Assembly (NCBI GenBank): GCA_045644465.1
Contig: JAZRGV010000029.1
Coordinates: forward strand, 18,873-82,872
Length of the DNA stretch: 64,000 bases
Reading direction: 5' to 3'
Source: HGM04593 sp045644465
GTDB taxonomy: Bacteria > Bacteroidota > Bacteroidia > Bacteroidales > Bacteroidaceae
Shown: positions 1-9,578 of the stretch, piece by piece
How positions within the stretch are numbered: the first letter of the stretch is position 1
Layout of the letters: each line of letters starts with the position of its first letter
Made by a program: the position numbers and the translations under genes
The notes under the pieces: generated by a model
Database searches by the model: none
What the model saw: the letters and a program-made list of their open reading frames with translations, nothing else
Told to the model about the DNA's origin: nothing

Positions 1-1583
1 TATGCAAGCATATCCATTGGCAAGGCTGTCAAGTTAGGACAATTGAAGATTTCAAGATCAAATAGATTAGTCATCTTCTCCCATGTAAGAGTTTCTCTTT
101 CGGCATAAAAGGGTGAGTTACTCTCAATCTCTCTAAAGAAATCATTGTGTGTGATTGGAGCATTAGCGATGAAGAACTGTTCAAGTTGCGTACAACGCAT
201 AATTGCTTTCGAGATACCAGTAATGCCATTTGTCATGTCGCCAAAATGAATACCTTTAAGCGATATACCCTTTTTTAGAGGCTTCTGAGTTTTATCAACC
301 TCTATAGTCTTTTGCCATATCTGAGACAATCCAAGACGAAAATCCTTCTTTAGAACTTTGTCGGCATAATCCATGCGCAAGGATTTTTTATCGGCCTCAG
401 TCATATCGTGTGTAACTCTACCAAAGAGATGACCACCAAGCAAGTCGGAGTGGCTTGAAAGATATAGAATCTTCAACTCGGTCAATTGACCTATAGCATC
501 AGGAACTACACCTTTTGGGCCAAATCCCTCGAGAGAGATAGACTCTACACGACCATTTGAGTTAAGACCTACACCAGGTTGGTCGCCCCACATATCAATA
601 TCCTTATTGAAGTTCCAGTTGGCTCCATGCGCCTCCACATCACCTACATAGCTCCAATTCTCACCATCAAGAGCCTCCCATATCTCCTTTAAAGCAATAT
701 AGTCCTTTATATGCTCTGCAGTCTCGCTAAGATTTACAGGAACATCGACATCTTCGGTGAGTTTATTGTCGCAGACATCGAACGTTTTCGATGTGGTATT
801 ATATTCTGTAGCAAGAAAAGAACGACCCTTCTTATCGGAATATGTAACACAATTCTTAACTTTATATGTTCCGGCTTTCAACCAGACAACAGTATCACAT
901 AGCGCATACGAAATCTCCTTATTCTTACCAGGAGTATTATTGTCGGCAAAATCCTCGACGTAGCTTACGCTCACTTTATTAATTGTAGTTGTTTCCTTGG
1001 TAAAAGTGTTTTGTACAGTTATATCAACACACTTTATGTTGCTGAAAGGGTATTCATCACCCTCTTTTGCAGCACGAGTCTCGGGCAACCAATTCTTCAC
1101 AAGTTTGAACGAGACAAGACCACGTTCCACAACTGAAGTATAGACATCCTGAACCGTCAATCCACCTTCAACAACCTTGATAACACAATCGGTCACATCT
1201 TTCGACACTAGTTCATTATCGTGTTTGCCATAAAGAGTATAGCCAACAAATGAGTATTCACCTGCCAACAAACGCAATTTGTCGCTTCGCAAGCCATATT
1301 CAGCATTCTCGCTATCATATGAATTCAAAACCATAGTCTGCACAATTGTGCTACCTTCATACTTCAGTAATACCTTTATTTTATGCGCTTCCGACAGATA
1401 TTCCAACTTATCAGTAGCACGTGTCTCTACTGAATTATTTTGTTCGTCCGATGCTGTTTTATATAACTTAAACTGCACATATCCATAGTGGCTTGCATCC
1501 AAGCCATCATTTTCGGAACAGCTTACCAACCCGAAAGTACAGGTGATAAGCATTGTAAGCATGTATATATATATCTTATTCAT
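1..1583 (-). CDS. Surface lipoprotein with duplicated DUF4458-like domains and leucine-rich repeats (3' end outside window)
   Basis: The frame opens at ATG 1583 and is still open at base 1, so about 527 codons of a longer gene are visible. A lipoprotein signal ends in lipobox LVSC with Cys22 as the predicted lipidated residue. Two similar beta-rich segments follow, starting near residues 33 (VQFKLYK) and 155 (VSFKLVK), which looks like a tandem DUF4458-type domain. From about residue 290 the protein changes to a leucine-rich-repeat cap (ALKEIWEALDGENWS) and repeats such as LTELKILYLSSHS. It is the last visible gene of the susC operon, six bases after the preceding stop. Inferred role: outer-membrane surface binding protein for the substrate imported by SusCD. 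The family name is from recall and the substrate is unknown. Confidence 0.75.
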   Translation of the reverse strand, partial: MNKIYIYMLTMLITCTFGLVSCSENDGLDASHYGYVQFKLYKTASDEQNNSVETRATDKLEYLSEAHKIKVLLKYEGSTIVQTMVLNSYDSENAEYGLRSDKLRLLAGEYSFVGYTLYGKHDNELVSKDVTDCVIKVVEGGLTVQDVYTSVVERGLVSFKLVKNWLPETRAAKEGDEYPFSNIKCVDITVQNTFTKETTTINKVSVSYVEDFADNNTPGKNKEISYALCDTVVWLKAGTYKVKNCVTYSDKKGRSFLATEYNTTSKTFDVCDNKLTEDVDVPVNLSETAEHIKDYIALKEIWEALDGENWSYVGDVEAHGANWNFNKDIDMWGDQPGVGLNSNGRVESISLEGFGPKGVVPDAIGQLTELKILYLSSHSDLLGGHLFGRVTHDMTEADKKSLRMDYADKVLKKDFRLGLSQIWQKTIEVDKTQKPLKKGISLKGIHFGDMTNGITGISKAIMRCTQLEQFFIANAPITHNDFFREIESNSPFYAERETLTWEKMTNLFDLEIFNCPNLTALPMDMLA

Positions 1584-1589
1584 AGTCGA

Positions 1590-3128
1590 TTATTCTTGTA
1601 CTCTCAAAACAAGAGCCTTAATATTTACATTCTCGGATGTGAACAAACGCAAAACTATATTATTATCAAACTCATCATCCAAACTCTTTGGCACTGTAAT
1701 ACTTACTCTGTAGTATCCCTCTTCACCTTCATTAATCTTTAGTTTCCACTTGGTAGCACGAACCTCTTCACCATTTATATCGTGCAAAGAGTAACTCTCG
1801 GACCAATCATCACTTGTAAGTTTTGTATTAATGACATAACTTTTGCCTAACTCCACATCACAAGCCATAACATCGGTAATAGTAAACTCGCTGCTCAATT
1901 TCACATAATAGTCGGCATTCTCGTCGCTCTCACATGGAACATCAATTTCTGAGTCATCGTCGGCAACCTCTACAACACTGAATCCTGCATCTTTCTGAAT
2001 AATCTCAGCCAACACATAATTATATATGGATATTGAATCGACTTTATTTTCACCGGTAACAAAAGCCAACGTATCCTTGCCGGCTTCCACCGCTTTCTTG
2101 AAACTCTCCTGCAGAGCATCTGGCACCGCAAAAAGATATCCCGAACGCGAAGATTTCTCTTCAAATTCATCTACAGTGATTGTTACTGCCTTTTTATCAT
2201 TCTCGCTACATGTAGCTTTTATCCAGGCGTCGTCACCCTCTTTGAGTAGTAATGTCTCGGAAACAACCTCGGTAAAAACAAAATCATAAGAATAGTTTCG
2301 GCACACAACATTCATACTCAAAGAGCCATAAATGATTGTCTCTTCCGAAGCATCGCTTAATGAAGATTGGTCTTTCTTGAATTCCTTTCCATCGAGCGAA
2401 ACAATCCATCCCCAAGGGCTTTCACCACCAATCTCAATAGTTTCAGGACTCATTCCTGTATATTCTATATTACAACTGTACTTATGCGTGTGACTACTGT
2501 TTCCTACAACCAGTGTACCTTTATGTTCCATTGGTACGGAATCGCCAATAACATTGAAACGATAACCATCGTTCTCGAATACTGGCTCCATAAGCCAAGT
2601 TGGATAATCTATAACGCCACATTCGAAGTTTGCATCAAAACCAACCCATACAGTTGCTGTTTCGTCAATAACTATATTATTCAAGTGCGTTCCATCAGAT
2701 GCCAACATCGCAAAATCATACGACTGGGCAGGACGAGTTATGCTTCCTATAGTTTGCTCACCAACAGTATCCAATATTTTCACAACAGCTACAGACTCAA
2801 CAAAGTCGCGCGCCACATTACTAACTCTTACATATACTGTATCAACTTCGGCACCACCTTGAATATCATAGTAGAATTCACCATCGGGTGTTATAGAGAA
2901 TGTAACCCACATCTTATCACATGATACCGACCATTTACCTGCCGCATCAAGTGTAAAGTAACCAGTCACAGACTCTTGTTCTTCAAGAAGTTCTATGTCG
3001 AGGTCACTTATTTTAGAAAAAGATACTCTAGCCACCTCCTGCTCACTGTCGGCATCATTACATGCAACAAAGAATGAGCAGACAAAAACAGCTGCAACTA
3101 TCAATAATTTATAAGCAATTCTCATCAT
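1590..3128 (-). CDS. Surface lipoprotein of SusCD operon (DUF5003-like)
   Basis: A 512-residue protein starting at ATG 3128; a TTG six bases earlier is a less likely start, and the next codon, 3125, is also ATG. The N-terminus is a lipoprotein signal with Cys23 after FFVA, followed by an acidic linker. The rest is predicted to be several beta-sandwich modules without catalytic motifs that I can recognise. It nearly abuts the previous gene (stop at 3131), which suggests translational coupling. Position four in a susC-susD operon makes it a likely surface glycan- or protein-binding lipoprotein. The DUF5003 assignment rests on remembered operon order and composition, not on a search. Confidence 0.7.
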   Translation of the reverse strand: MMRIAYKLLIVAAVFVCSFFVACNDADSEQEVARVSFSKISDLDIELLEEQESVTGYFTLDAAGKWSVSCDKMWVTFSITPDGEFYYDIQGGAEVDTVYVRVSNVARDFVESVAVVKILDTVGEQTIGSITRPAQSYDFAMLASDGTHLNNIVIDETATVWVGFDANFECGVIDYPTWLMEPVFENDGYRFNVIGDSVPMEHKGTLVVGNSSHTHKYSCNIEYTGMSPETIEIGGESPWGWIVSLDGKEFKKDQSSLSDASEETIIYGSLSMNVVCRNYSYDFVFTEVVSETLLLKEGDDAWIKATCSENDKKAVTITVDEFEEKSSRSGYLFAVPDALQESFKKAVEAGKDTLAFVTGENKVDSISIYNYVLAEIIQKDAGFSVVEVADDDSEIDVPCESDENADYYVKLSSEFTITDVMACDVELGKSYVINTKLTSDDWSESYSLHDINGEEVRATKWKLKINEGEEGYYRVSITVPKSLDDEFDNNIVLRLFTSENVNIKALVLRVQE

Positions 3129-3130
3129 AA

Positions 3131-4027
3131 TCAATATCCCTCACGTTTAAGTTTTTCAGCCTCATCATCACTAATCCACTCAACAGCATTTACAAAAGTA
3201 CCGACAGTATTTACCGATGCATCCATTCCTGGTACATACAAAGTCATATATTGTAGTATGAACTTCTCACAACTGCTATAGTATGATGTATGTGCAGTGG
3301 GTTGGTAAACATTGATATATCCATCACCGTAAAGAGTTCCAAAGGCCTCGGATGTTGATGCAAATCGCTGATCGTCCATTCTTATCAAAGGATTGTATAT
3401 ATCATCGGTTTCAAACTTTATCTTCACATCATAACCTTTGAAGAAGTAATCCTTAATTATTATTGTGTTCTTTTCTTCTGTATCCAGCACAGAATATGTA
3501 AGTATCTTGTCCACATTCATATAGTTCATTATATATGTAGAGCTTACAACACAATACCCGGTAAATGCATTTATATCAAACTTGCATGCCTTTCTCAATA
3601 CTACGTTGGCTGTATTTCCATAGATATCCCATTGCGCATCATCGGGAATTATAAGTTGTACCTTAAATCCTAAAGAATCGGCAACATCAATATTACTATG
3701 ATAACCCTTCACACGCAAATTACCTCTCAACTCCCCGGCTTTAATGGTGACGGTATTCGACTCTATGCTATAGTGTTTACCTTCAACCGCGTTGCTTTCG
3801 GCATCAATAACCTCCACAGCTACATTACGGTCATAATCACAAGAACATGTTGCAACAACCGGCACATCAAAGTATGATTCATTATCAACAACAGCTACCT
3901 CATACAGTGTATCGGAGAATAGTATATAATTAGGACCTGTATATGTTGTATATTCCGGCTTGCAGCTTGTAAAGCACAAGGCAATAGTAACAACGGCCAT
4001 CAATGTAGTCAATATCATTTTTTTCAT
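3131..4027 (-). CDS. Surface lipoprotein of SusCD operon (DUF4984/DUF4843-like)
   Basis: A 298-residue lipoprotein; I chose ATG 4027 over an upstream GTG at 4033. The signal ends in FTSC with Cys22. Residues of about 30 to 130 resemble a Calx-beta-like or immunoglobulin-like fold (the stretch VEGKHYSIESNTVTIKAGE is typical of such lipoproteins), and the remainder forms a second beta-rich domain. No enzyme motif is visible. It lies 13 bases after susD and directly before the next lipoprotein gene, so it belongs to the same transcript. Probable function: accessory surface binding. The domain name is tentative. Confidence 0.7.
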   Translation of the reverse strand: MKKMILTTLMAVVTIALCFTSCKPEYTTYTGPNYILFSDTLYEVAVVDNESYFDVPVVATCSCDYDRNVAVEVIDAESNAVEGKHYSIESNTVTIKAGELRGNLRVKGYHSNIDVADSLGFKVQLIIPDDAQWDIYGNTANVVLRKACKFDINAFTGYCVVSSTYIMNYMNVDKILTYSVLDTEEKNTIIIKDYFFKGYDVKIKFETDDIYNPLIRMDDQRFASTSEAFGTLYGDGYINVYQPTAHTSYYSSCEKFILQYMTLYVPGMDASVNTVGTFVNAVEWISDDEAEKLKREGY

Positions 4028-4040
4028 ATACACACCTTAT

Positions 4041-5570
4041 TTATTTGTTACTTGCATTAGGTTGAATATTAGCACCCGGCGACTCTATCTCGTGTTGAGG
4101 AATAGGCCACACAAATAACGGATCATCAGCTGTAACCTTTAATGAACTACCATTGCTCAACGATTGGTCTTGAGGTTCGCGCTCGAAGCCCTTACCCCAA
4201 CGTTTCAAATCCTGAAGACGGAAACCCTCCATAAATAGTTCCTTTACACGTTCCTCTTCTATTACCTCCATAGCATTATCTGCGCTCAAAGCAGCAGAAC
4301 TTCCTGAGGTGTAACGAGCCGCACGCAGAGTCGAGATATCACGTCCTGCCTTATTGTAATCGGGAGTTTCCAAATTACAGTAAGCCTCGGCTCTGATAAG
4401 ATATTGCTCCGACAGGCGGAAAACCTTCGGCATCGAAGTGTTCAACAAATTAGCTTCGGCATATAAATCCTGATTACCCCAATACTTATAGAGCAACGGC
4501 CAAGTCAATCCATGAGTATAACCAGTCGTTGCAGTTCTGAAGAAAGCATTGTAACGTCCATCGGTCTGTGCATAAAGGTCAAGCACCCACTGTGCAGGCA
4601 CATAATCGGGTTTGTAAGAAGAGTAGTCATAATTGAAAAATACACTTCCAAGCGCACCACCATGGTCGGTTGCAGTAAAACCAACTTTCCATATAACCTC
4701 GGTAGAAAGGTCGTTCTGCCACATGAGATCATAATAGCTTACACCTGCCGAATATTCCGAGTTCACACTTGACAATGTGTACATTTTACTGTCGATAATC
4801 TTAGACGAATACTTTACTGCATCTTCATAGTTACGCATATACAATGCTACACGAGCACGCAAGGCATAAACCGTATATTCATTAAAATATGAAGAATAGT
4901 TATAAAGGTAACCATCGTAAGCAGGGTCGTAATCCTCGTCGAGAGCAAGATATTCAACTGCCTTGTCAAGGTCGGCAAGTACCTGCTGATAAGAGTCATA
5001 CAACGATGAGCGCACAATTGGCTGTTCCTCATAGTATGAAGTTCTAATCACAACACCAAGTTCGTTCTTTGCATCATCGTCACTCTTGTAATCGACACAG
5101 AAGAGCTTGATCAACTCGCTATATGCAAGAGCACGTGCAAAATAGGCCTCACCACATAGGTTTTCCAGATGATCCACATCATCGTCATCAACAAGTGTCG
5201 GCATTAGCTTCGCCGCATTGTCGAGCATAAAGTTACAATTACCAATCAAAGAGTACAGCGAACCATACACAGCCTCAATTTCTCCGTTTGTAGCAAGTAT
5301 ATTCCAACGCCAGATATCACCAAGATTATTTGAATAACCATTTACTGCATATACCAAATCGCATTGCACATCGGGCAACAGAGTGAGATATCCGCTATAC
5401 AATGCACTACTCAAAAAAGACGAGTAGATACCTATGACGGCCTGGTCGGCCTCTTCAACGGTTGTTATCGCCTTATCCTCTGCAACCGCGTTGTCGGGGA
5501 ATTTATCAAGGCACGATGTGGTACACAACAGCACCATCATCAGAATCATATATATATTCTTTCTTACCAT
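4041..5570 (-). CDS. susD: RagB/SusD-family nutrient-binding outer membrane lipoprotein
   Basis: A 509-residue SusD homologue. The lipobox is TTSC with Cys20, followed by LDKFPDNAV, the usual start of mature SusD proteins. The helical TPR-like scaffold is visible (GEAYFARALAYSELIKLF near residue 140, ALRARVALYMRNYEDAVKYS near 235). The C-terminal part carries the conserved EERVKELFMEGFRLQDLKRW segment, and the protein ends in WPIPQHEIESPGANIQPN, a common family ending. SusD proteins form the lid over a SusC barrel and bind the ligand at the cell surface. It starts 13 bases after susC stops. The ligand cannot be told from sequence. Confidence 0.95.
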   Translation of the reverse strand: MVRKNIYMILMMVLLCTTSCLDKFPDNAVAEDKAITTVEEADQAVIGIYSSFLSSALYSGYLTLLPDVQCDLVYAVNGYSNNLGDIWRWNILATNGEIEAVYGSLYSLIGNCNFMLDNAAKLMPTLVDDDDVDHLENLCGEAYFARALAYSELIKLFCVDYKSDDDAKNELGVVIRTSYYEEQPIVRSSLYDSYQQVLADLDKAVEYLALDEDYDPAYDGYLYNYSSYFNEYTVYALRARVALYMRNYEDAVKYSSKIIDSKMYTLSSVNSEYSAGVSYYDLMWQNDLSTEVIWKVGFTATDHGGALGSVFFNYDYSSYKPDYVPAQWVLDLYAQTDGRYNAFFRTATTGYTHGLTWPLLYKYWGNQDLYAEANLLNTSMPKVFRLSEQYLIRAEAYCNLETPDYNKAGRDISTLRAARYTSGSSAALSADNAMEVIEEERVKELFMEGFRLQDLKRWGKGFEREPQDQSLSNGSSLKVTADDPLFVWPIPQHEIESPGANIQPNASNK

Positions 5571-5583
5571 ATCTCTACGCTAT

Positions 5584-8520
5584 TTAGAAAGTTATCTCGA
5601 CACCTAATGAATACTGACGCGACATAGGGTATTGCGCCTGATATACGTTACTTGTCGATTCAGGATCGAGACCACTGAACTTTGTCCATGTAAACAAGTT
5701 CTGCGCTTGTATATAAACACGTGCACGATTTATGCAACGGCTTTTCTTGAGCAGCTGTGCAGGGAAATCATATCCCAACATTATATTCTTCAATCGCATG
5801 AACGAAGCATCCTCCAGGAAACGTGAGTCCATCTGTGGAGTCACGCCATATCTTGGAATGTCGGCAATATCACCAGGCTCTTTCCAACGGTCGGTAAGCA
5901 GACGCTTGGACTGGTTATACGCCGAATACAATCCGTTGCTCTCTTCAAAGAAACGGTCATTATTGAACATCCAACGATCGGCAACCCAACTGAAATTTGC
6001 CGACAACGATATTCCCTTATATGCAAGCGACGTACCGAAACCACCTTGCCAAGGAGCATTGAAGTTCTTGCCTACGTAAACCTTATCCTCTTCGCGGAAC
6101 TCATTGGTGATTTTTCCATCTTTATCCAACCAAAGAGCATCACCATTTGCAGGATTCACACCGACATATCGGTTTATATAAAACTCACCCACAGCATGAC
6201 CAACCTTGAGTTTTGTAGATGTTCCCGACATCTCATACTCATCCAGGCCATTGTACAACTCGGTTATCTCGTTATGGTTGTAGCTTGCATTGGTATTGAT
6301 GTTCCAGGCAAAGTCCTTTATACGCAGAACATCGAACGACAAAGAAGCCTCAGCTCCTGTATTTATCATCGCACCGACATTGTCCCAACGTGTTCCGAAG
6401 CCATTGTTTACATAAGACTGTGGAACAAGCATCAACATATTTGTCGTTTTCTTGTGATAAACCTCAATATCGGCATTTATTCTGTTGAAGAAACCAAAGT
6501 GCAATGCTATGTTAGATGTCCACAACTGCTCCCAACTAAGTTTTTCGTTACCCTGCGACATTGGAGCAATACCAGCGCTACCAACATAGTTGGCACCACT
6601 ACCAACAAGTGCCAAATGGTCGTAGTCGGGGATAGACGAGTTACCCGATGTACCCGTACTTGCAGCTATCTGTGCATTGGTCACCCACTTCGCTCTCTGC
6701 ATAAATCGTTCTTTACGCATATTCCACATGAAGCCCAAAGACCAGAATGTAGCCCAACGTCCTTCCTTTCCAAAACGTGAAGAAGCGTCGGAACGCAAAG
6801 AGAAGTCGGCATAATAACGCTCATTATAGTTATACTCGCCACGGGCGAAGAAAGAGAGAAAAGCATGGCTCGAAGATGAGTTTGACCACGAAGAGGCTCT
6901 TGTACCCGATATCAACTGCGTGAAAGCATCATTGTTCTGGCCGGTTGTTACAACCTGAAAACCTTCGGAACGATAATCGACACCCTCCTGTCCCAGCATC
7001 ACATTGAACTGATGCCAGCGGTTGATATCAAATTTATAGTTGATAGTATTTGTTATTGTAAGGTTAACAGTTGTATATGAACTACGTCCTGCAGCACCGA
7101 TACCATTGTTTCCGATGAAACTTGGGAAAGATTTCATATCGGCTGTCGATTGTGTATAATCGACACCGAACTGCGTGCGGAGAGTAAGATTTCTTATAGG
7201 AGTCGCCTCGGCATAGAATACACTCAAAGCCTTATATTTTTTATTCAACAATGGGTTGTTGTCCATCCACACAAGAGGATTGTATGTTGTTCCCGTCCAA
7301 CTGCCGTCCTCGGTCATCGCAAAAGAACCATCCTCTTTATAAGGATTCCAATATGGCAACATGAAACGGCAGGCAGAGATTGGGGTATATAATGCATATT
7401 CGCCATCGTCGGCCTGTTGAACCTCCTCGTATGTAAGCATGGTGTTTGTACCCAGCTTCAGCCATGGTGCAACACGTACATCGGCATTCGCACGCATATT
7501 ATAACGCAAGAATGTTGAACCTTGAGCAATACCCTGTTGGTCGTAGAAACCACCAGAGACAAAATAGTTAAGTTTATCAGTAGCATGACTTATTGAAAGG
7601 TCGTAGCTTTGTAATCTTGCCCTGTCATTGAATACTACATCGAGCCAATTGACATCGGTTTTACTCAGCAACTCATAATCCTGACCATAATCAATGCCAA
7701 TCTCTTTTTCAAATTCAATACGCTCGGCTGTATTCATAAGATTCCAATTACCATGAGCAAGGTTCGAGAAGCCCTGTTGGGTACGGAATGTAATATCAAC
7801 CTTTTCGGTAGATGTTCCACGCTTTGTAGTTATCACCACCACACCATTTGCAGCACGCGCACCATAGATAGATGTTGATGAAGCATCCTTCAACACATTT
7901 ATCGACTCGATATCGTTAGGGCTGATGGCGTTAAAATCGGCACTCGTAATGGGCACACCATCAAGAATGAACAAAGGAGATGTTCCCGAGTTGATAGAGT
8001 TAGTACCACGTATCTGGAATGTAGCAGCCTTGCTTGGTTCACCAGAATTTGAGATTACTGTCATACCAGGCGTCAAGCCCTGCAATGCCTGATCGAAACC
8101 TACCGCCGGAATGTTTTCCAGCTTCTCTGCTTTTACGGTTGATACAGAACCTGCGATTGTACCTTTCTTACGCACACCATAGGCAACAACCACAACCTCT
8201 TCCATGGCAACCTGTTCGGGCGCCATCACCACATCAAGTTCTTTTGTTGCCGTAGTTACGATATGTTCCTGTGTCTCATAGCCAACGTAGGTAAACACCA
8301 ATGTAGCTTCGCTCACACCATTTAATTGAATGTCGTAATTACCGTCGAAATCGGTAACCACGCCATTTGCTGTACCCTTTTGCATAATGGTAAGGCTCAC
8401 CATTCCTTCGCCATCCTCGGCAGATGTAACTCTACCTTTGACAGAGAAAGATTGGGCATAAGCTGCCTGAATTGCCATTATACAGAATAGTGTAAACAGC
8501 AAGAATACTTTTTTTCTCAT
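5584..8520 (-). CDS. susC: SusC/RagA-family TonB-dependent outer membrane transporter
   Basis: A 978-residue TonB-linked transporter. Signal peptide residues 1-22 (cut after AYA), then a carboxypeptidase-regulatory-like domain (about 25-105), a TonB-box-like EEVVVVAYG near 107, a plug domain (LQGLTPGMTVISNSGEP, IRGTNSINSGTSPLFILDGV) to about 235, and a long barrel ending in SRQYSLGVEITF, with a terminal aromatic residue as expected for barrel assembly. It imports large ligands with energy from TonB-ExbBD. It is the first gene of the five-gene operon. No sigma/anti-sigma pair, hybrid two-component regulator or glycoside hydrolase is encoded beside it in the visible sequence, so substrate and control are open. 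Confidence 0.96.
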   Translation of the reverse strand: MRKKVFLLFTLFCIMAIQAAYAQSFSVKGRVTSAEDGEGMVSLTIMQKGTANGVVTDFDGNYDIQLNGVSEATLVFTYVGYETQEHIVTTATKELDVVMAPEQVAMEEVVVVAYGVRKKGTIAGSVSTVKAEKLENIPAVGFDQALQGLTPGMTVISNSGEPSKAATFQIRGTNSINSGTSPLFILDGVPITSADFNAISPNDIESINVLKDASSTSIYGARAANGVVVITTKRGTSTEKVDITFRTQQGFSNLAHGNWNLMNTAERIEFEKEIGIDYGQDYELLSKTDVNWLDVVFNDRARLQSYDLSISHATDKLNYFVSGGFYDQQGIAQGSTFLRYNMRANADVRVAPWLKLGTNTMLTYEEVQQADDGEYALYTPISACRFMLPYWNPYKEDGSFAMTEDGSWTGTTYNPLVWMDNNPLLNKKYKALSVFYAEATPIRNLTLRTQFGVDYTQSTADMKSFPSFIGNNGIGAAGRSSYTTVNLTITNTINYKFDINRWHQFNVMLGQEGVDYRSEGFQVVTTGQNNDAFTQLISGTRASSWSNSSSSHAFLSFFARGEYNYNERYYADFSLRSDASSRFGKEGRWATFWSLGFMWNMRKERFMQRAKWVTNAQIAASTGTSGNSSIPDYDHLALVGSGANYVGSAGIAPMSQGNEKLSWEQLWTSNIALHFGFFNRINADIEVYHKKTTNMLMLVPQSYVNNGFGTRWDNVGAMINTGAEASLSFDVLRIKDFAWNINTNASYNHNEITELYNGLDEYEMSGTSTKLKVGHAVGEFYINRYVGVNPANGDALWLDKDGKITNEFREEDKVYVGKNFNAPWQGGFGTSLAYKGISLSANFSWVADRWMFNNDRFFEESNGLYSAYNQSKRLLTDRWKEPGDIADIPRYGVTPQMDSRFLEDASFMRLKNIMLGYDFPAQLLKKSRCINRARVYIQAQNLFTWTKFSGLDPESTSNVYQAQYPMSRQYSLGVEITF

Positions 8521-8637
8521 TTTTATTTAATAAGTTCTTTTTTAGGACAAATAGGGCTGTAAGCAAAAAATCGCAAGCAAAATAAATTTTGCAACATGAC
8601 GCAAAGCCTTTTACGCACCCAGTATTGAAAAATCTTG

Positions 8638-8645
8638 CAAATATA
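8638..8645 (-). promoter_or_regulatory. Putative -7 box of the susC operon
   Basis: On the minus strand this reads TATATTTG, a perfect match to the Bacteroidetes -7 consensus TAnnTTTG. It lies about 118 bases upstream of the susC start. I see no clear TTTG at the expected -33 distance, so the assignment rests on the -7 element and position only. Confidence 0.45.
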
Positions 8646-8739
8646 CACCAAAATAAACTATTTTTTATATTTTTTACACGCTTTTTTGTATATTACTCCG
8701 ATTTTGTTCCTCTTTTTGCATAAAAAGAGATAAAATAAT

Positions 8740-8772
8740 GTGGGTGACCCAAAAGTAAAATGGGTCACCCAC
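8740..8772 (-). terminator. Hairpin between engB and susC, probable engB terminator
   Basis: Perfect 12-bp inverted repeat: GTGGGTGACCCA (8740-8751) and TGGGTCACCCAC (8761-8772) with a 9-base loop. Read on the minus strand the hairpin is followed by ATTATTTTATC, a weak U-rich tail. It lies 137 bases after the engB stop and before the susC promoter, so it may separate the two transcription units. Confidence 0.5.
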
Positions 8773-8808
8773 GTTTGTAGGGAGGTTGGATAAAAAGAGT
8801 TATTTTTA

Positions 8809-8863
8809 GGCTTGCGAAGCCCGAAAAAACGCAGTTTACTAAGCGTAAATGAGTATTTTTCGG
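8809..8863. repeat. Nested inverted repeats, possible dispersed intergenic repeat
   Basis: A small hairpin (GGCTT gcg AAGCC, from 8809) is followed by a nested structure: CCGAAAAA (8821-8828) pairs with TTTTTCGG (8856-8863), and inside it TTTAC (8835-8839) pairs with GTAAA (8845-8849). The layout looks like a mobile intergenic repeat or a structured 3' untranslated region of engB. Rest of the 8521-8908 gap: susC leader and AT-rich sequence. Confidence 0.4.
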
Positions 8864-8908
8864 CCAGCGTAACAACAAAAGAACCTTTTTAGTCAGCCTC
8901 ATTATTTC

Positions 8909-9514
8909 TTATAATGTATCATTTACCTGATTTATATATTGCAAAACCTCCTCGCGCCCCAAGCTTGTTTCAGAAGATGTTATGAACACCGGAGGCAACT
9001 CTTCCCAATCTTCAAGTAATCGTTTCTTATACGCCTCAATATTCGTTGCAAGAGCTCCTCTTGTCAGTTTATCGGCTTTCGTAAATATTATTGAGAAAGG
9101 TACACCATTCTCGCCAAGCCACTGAAAGAACTCCAAGTCAATCTTCTGTGGTTCATGACGACAGTCTATAAGAACGAACAACAGCGTCATAGCTTCACGG
9201 TCAAGAATATAGCTTGAAATAATGTGCTCTAACTGTTCGTTCTGCGCCTTACTTCTTTTCGCATATCCGTATCCGGGCAAATCCACAAGATACCACTCAT
9301 CATTTACAATAAAATGGTTTATGAGCAGCGTTTTACCGGGTGTAGCCGATGTCATAGCCAACTTGCGATGACCGGTAATCATATTTATAAGACTCGACTT
9401 ACCCACATTTGAGCGACCTATGAAGGCATATTCAGGCTTGCCGTCATTAGGACACTTTTTTATATCAGTATTGCTTATAACAAAACGTGCACTCTTTATT
9501 AATGGCTTTTTCAT
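8909..9514 (-). CDS. engB: Ribosome biogenesis GTP-binding protein EngB (YihA/YsxC)
   Basis: A 201-residue TRAFAC-class GTPase. All G motifs are visible: G1 GRSNVGKSSL near residue 32, G3 DLPGYGYAKRS near 77, G4 TKAD near 145 and G5 TSSE near 178. EngB assists late assembly of the large ribosomal subunit and is usually essential. Length and motif spacing are normal for the family. It has its own putative promoter (TATCTTCG, 9537-9544), and 64 bases separate it from the gene upstream, so it is probably an independent unit from the nrdDG operon. Confidence 0.96.
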   Translation of the reverse strand: MKKPLIKSARFVISNTDIKKCPNDGKPEYAFIGRSNVGKSSLINMITGHRKLAMTSATPGKTLLINHFIVNDEWYLVDLPGYGYAKRSKAQNEQLEHIISSYILDREAMTLLFVLIDCRHEPQKIDLEFFQWLGENGVPFSIIFTKADKLTRGALATNIEAYKKRLLEDWEELPPVFITSSETSLGREEVLQYINQVNDTL

Positions 9515-9536
9515 AATTGCAAAACATTATTTGTTG

Positions 9537-9544
9537 CGAAGATA
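9537..9544 (-). promoter_or_regulatory. Putative -7 box of engB (TATCTTCG variant)
   Basis: Minus strand reads TATCTTCG, a one-base variant of TAnnTTTG that recurs before spmAB, recR and prfB in this window. It lies 23 bases before the engB ATG; no convincing -33 element at 19-20 bp. Confidence 0.4.
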
Positions 9545-9578
9545 CTAAAAATAAAAAGAATTTCAGCAAGGAGATATG

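Noticed and set aside
2367..2924. 185-codon plus-strand frame opposite the DUF5003-like gene
   Set aside because: Antisense to a lipoprotein gene with a clear signal; no domain features.
6046..6780. 244-codon plus-strand frame opposite susC
   Set aside because: Antisense to a clear SusC barrel, no recognisable family, no promoter; a shadow frame.
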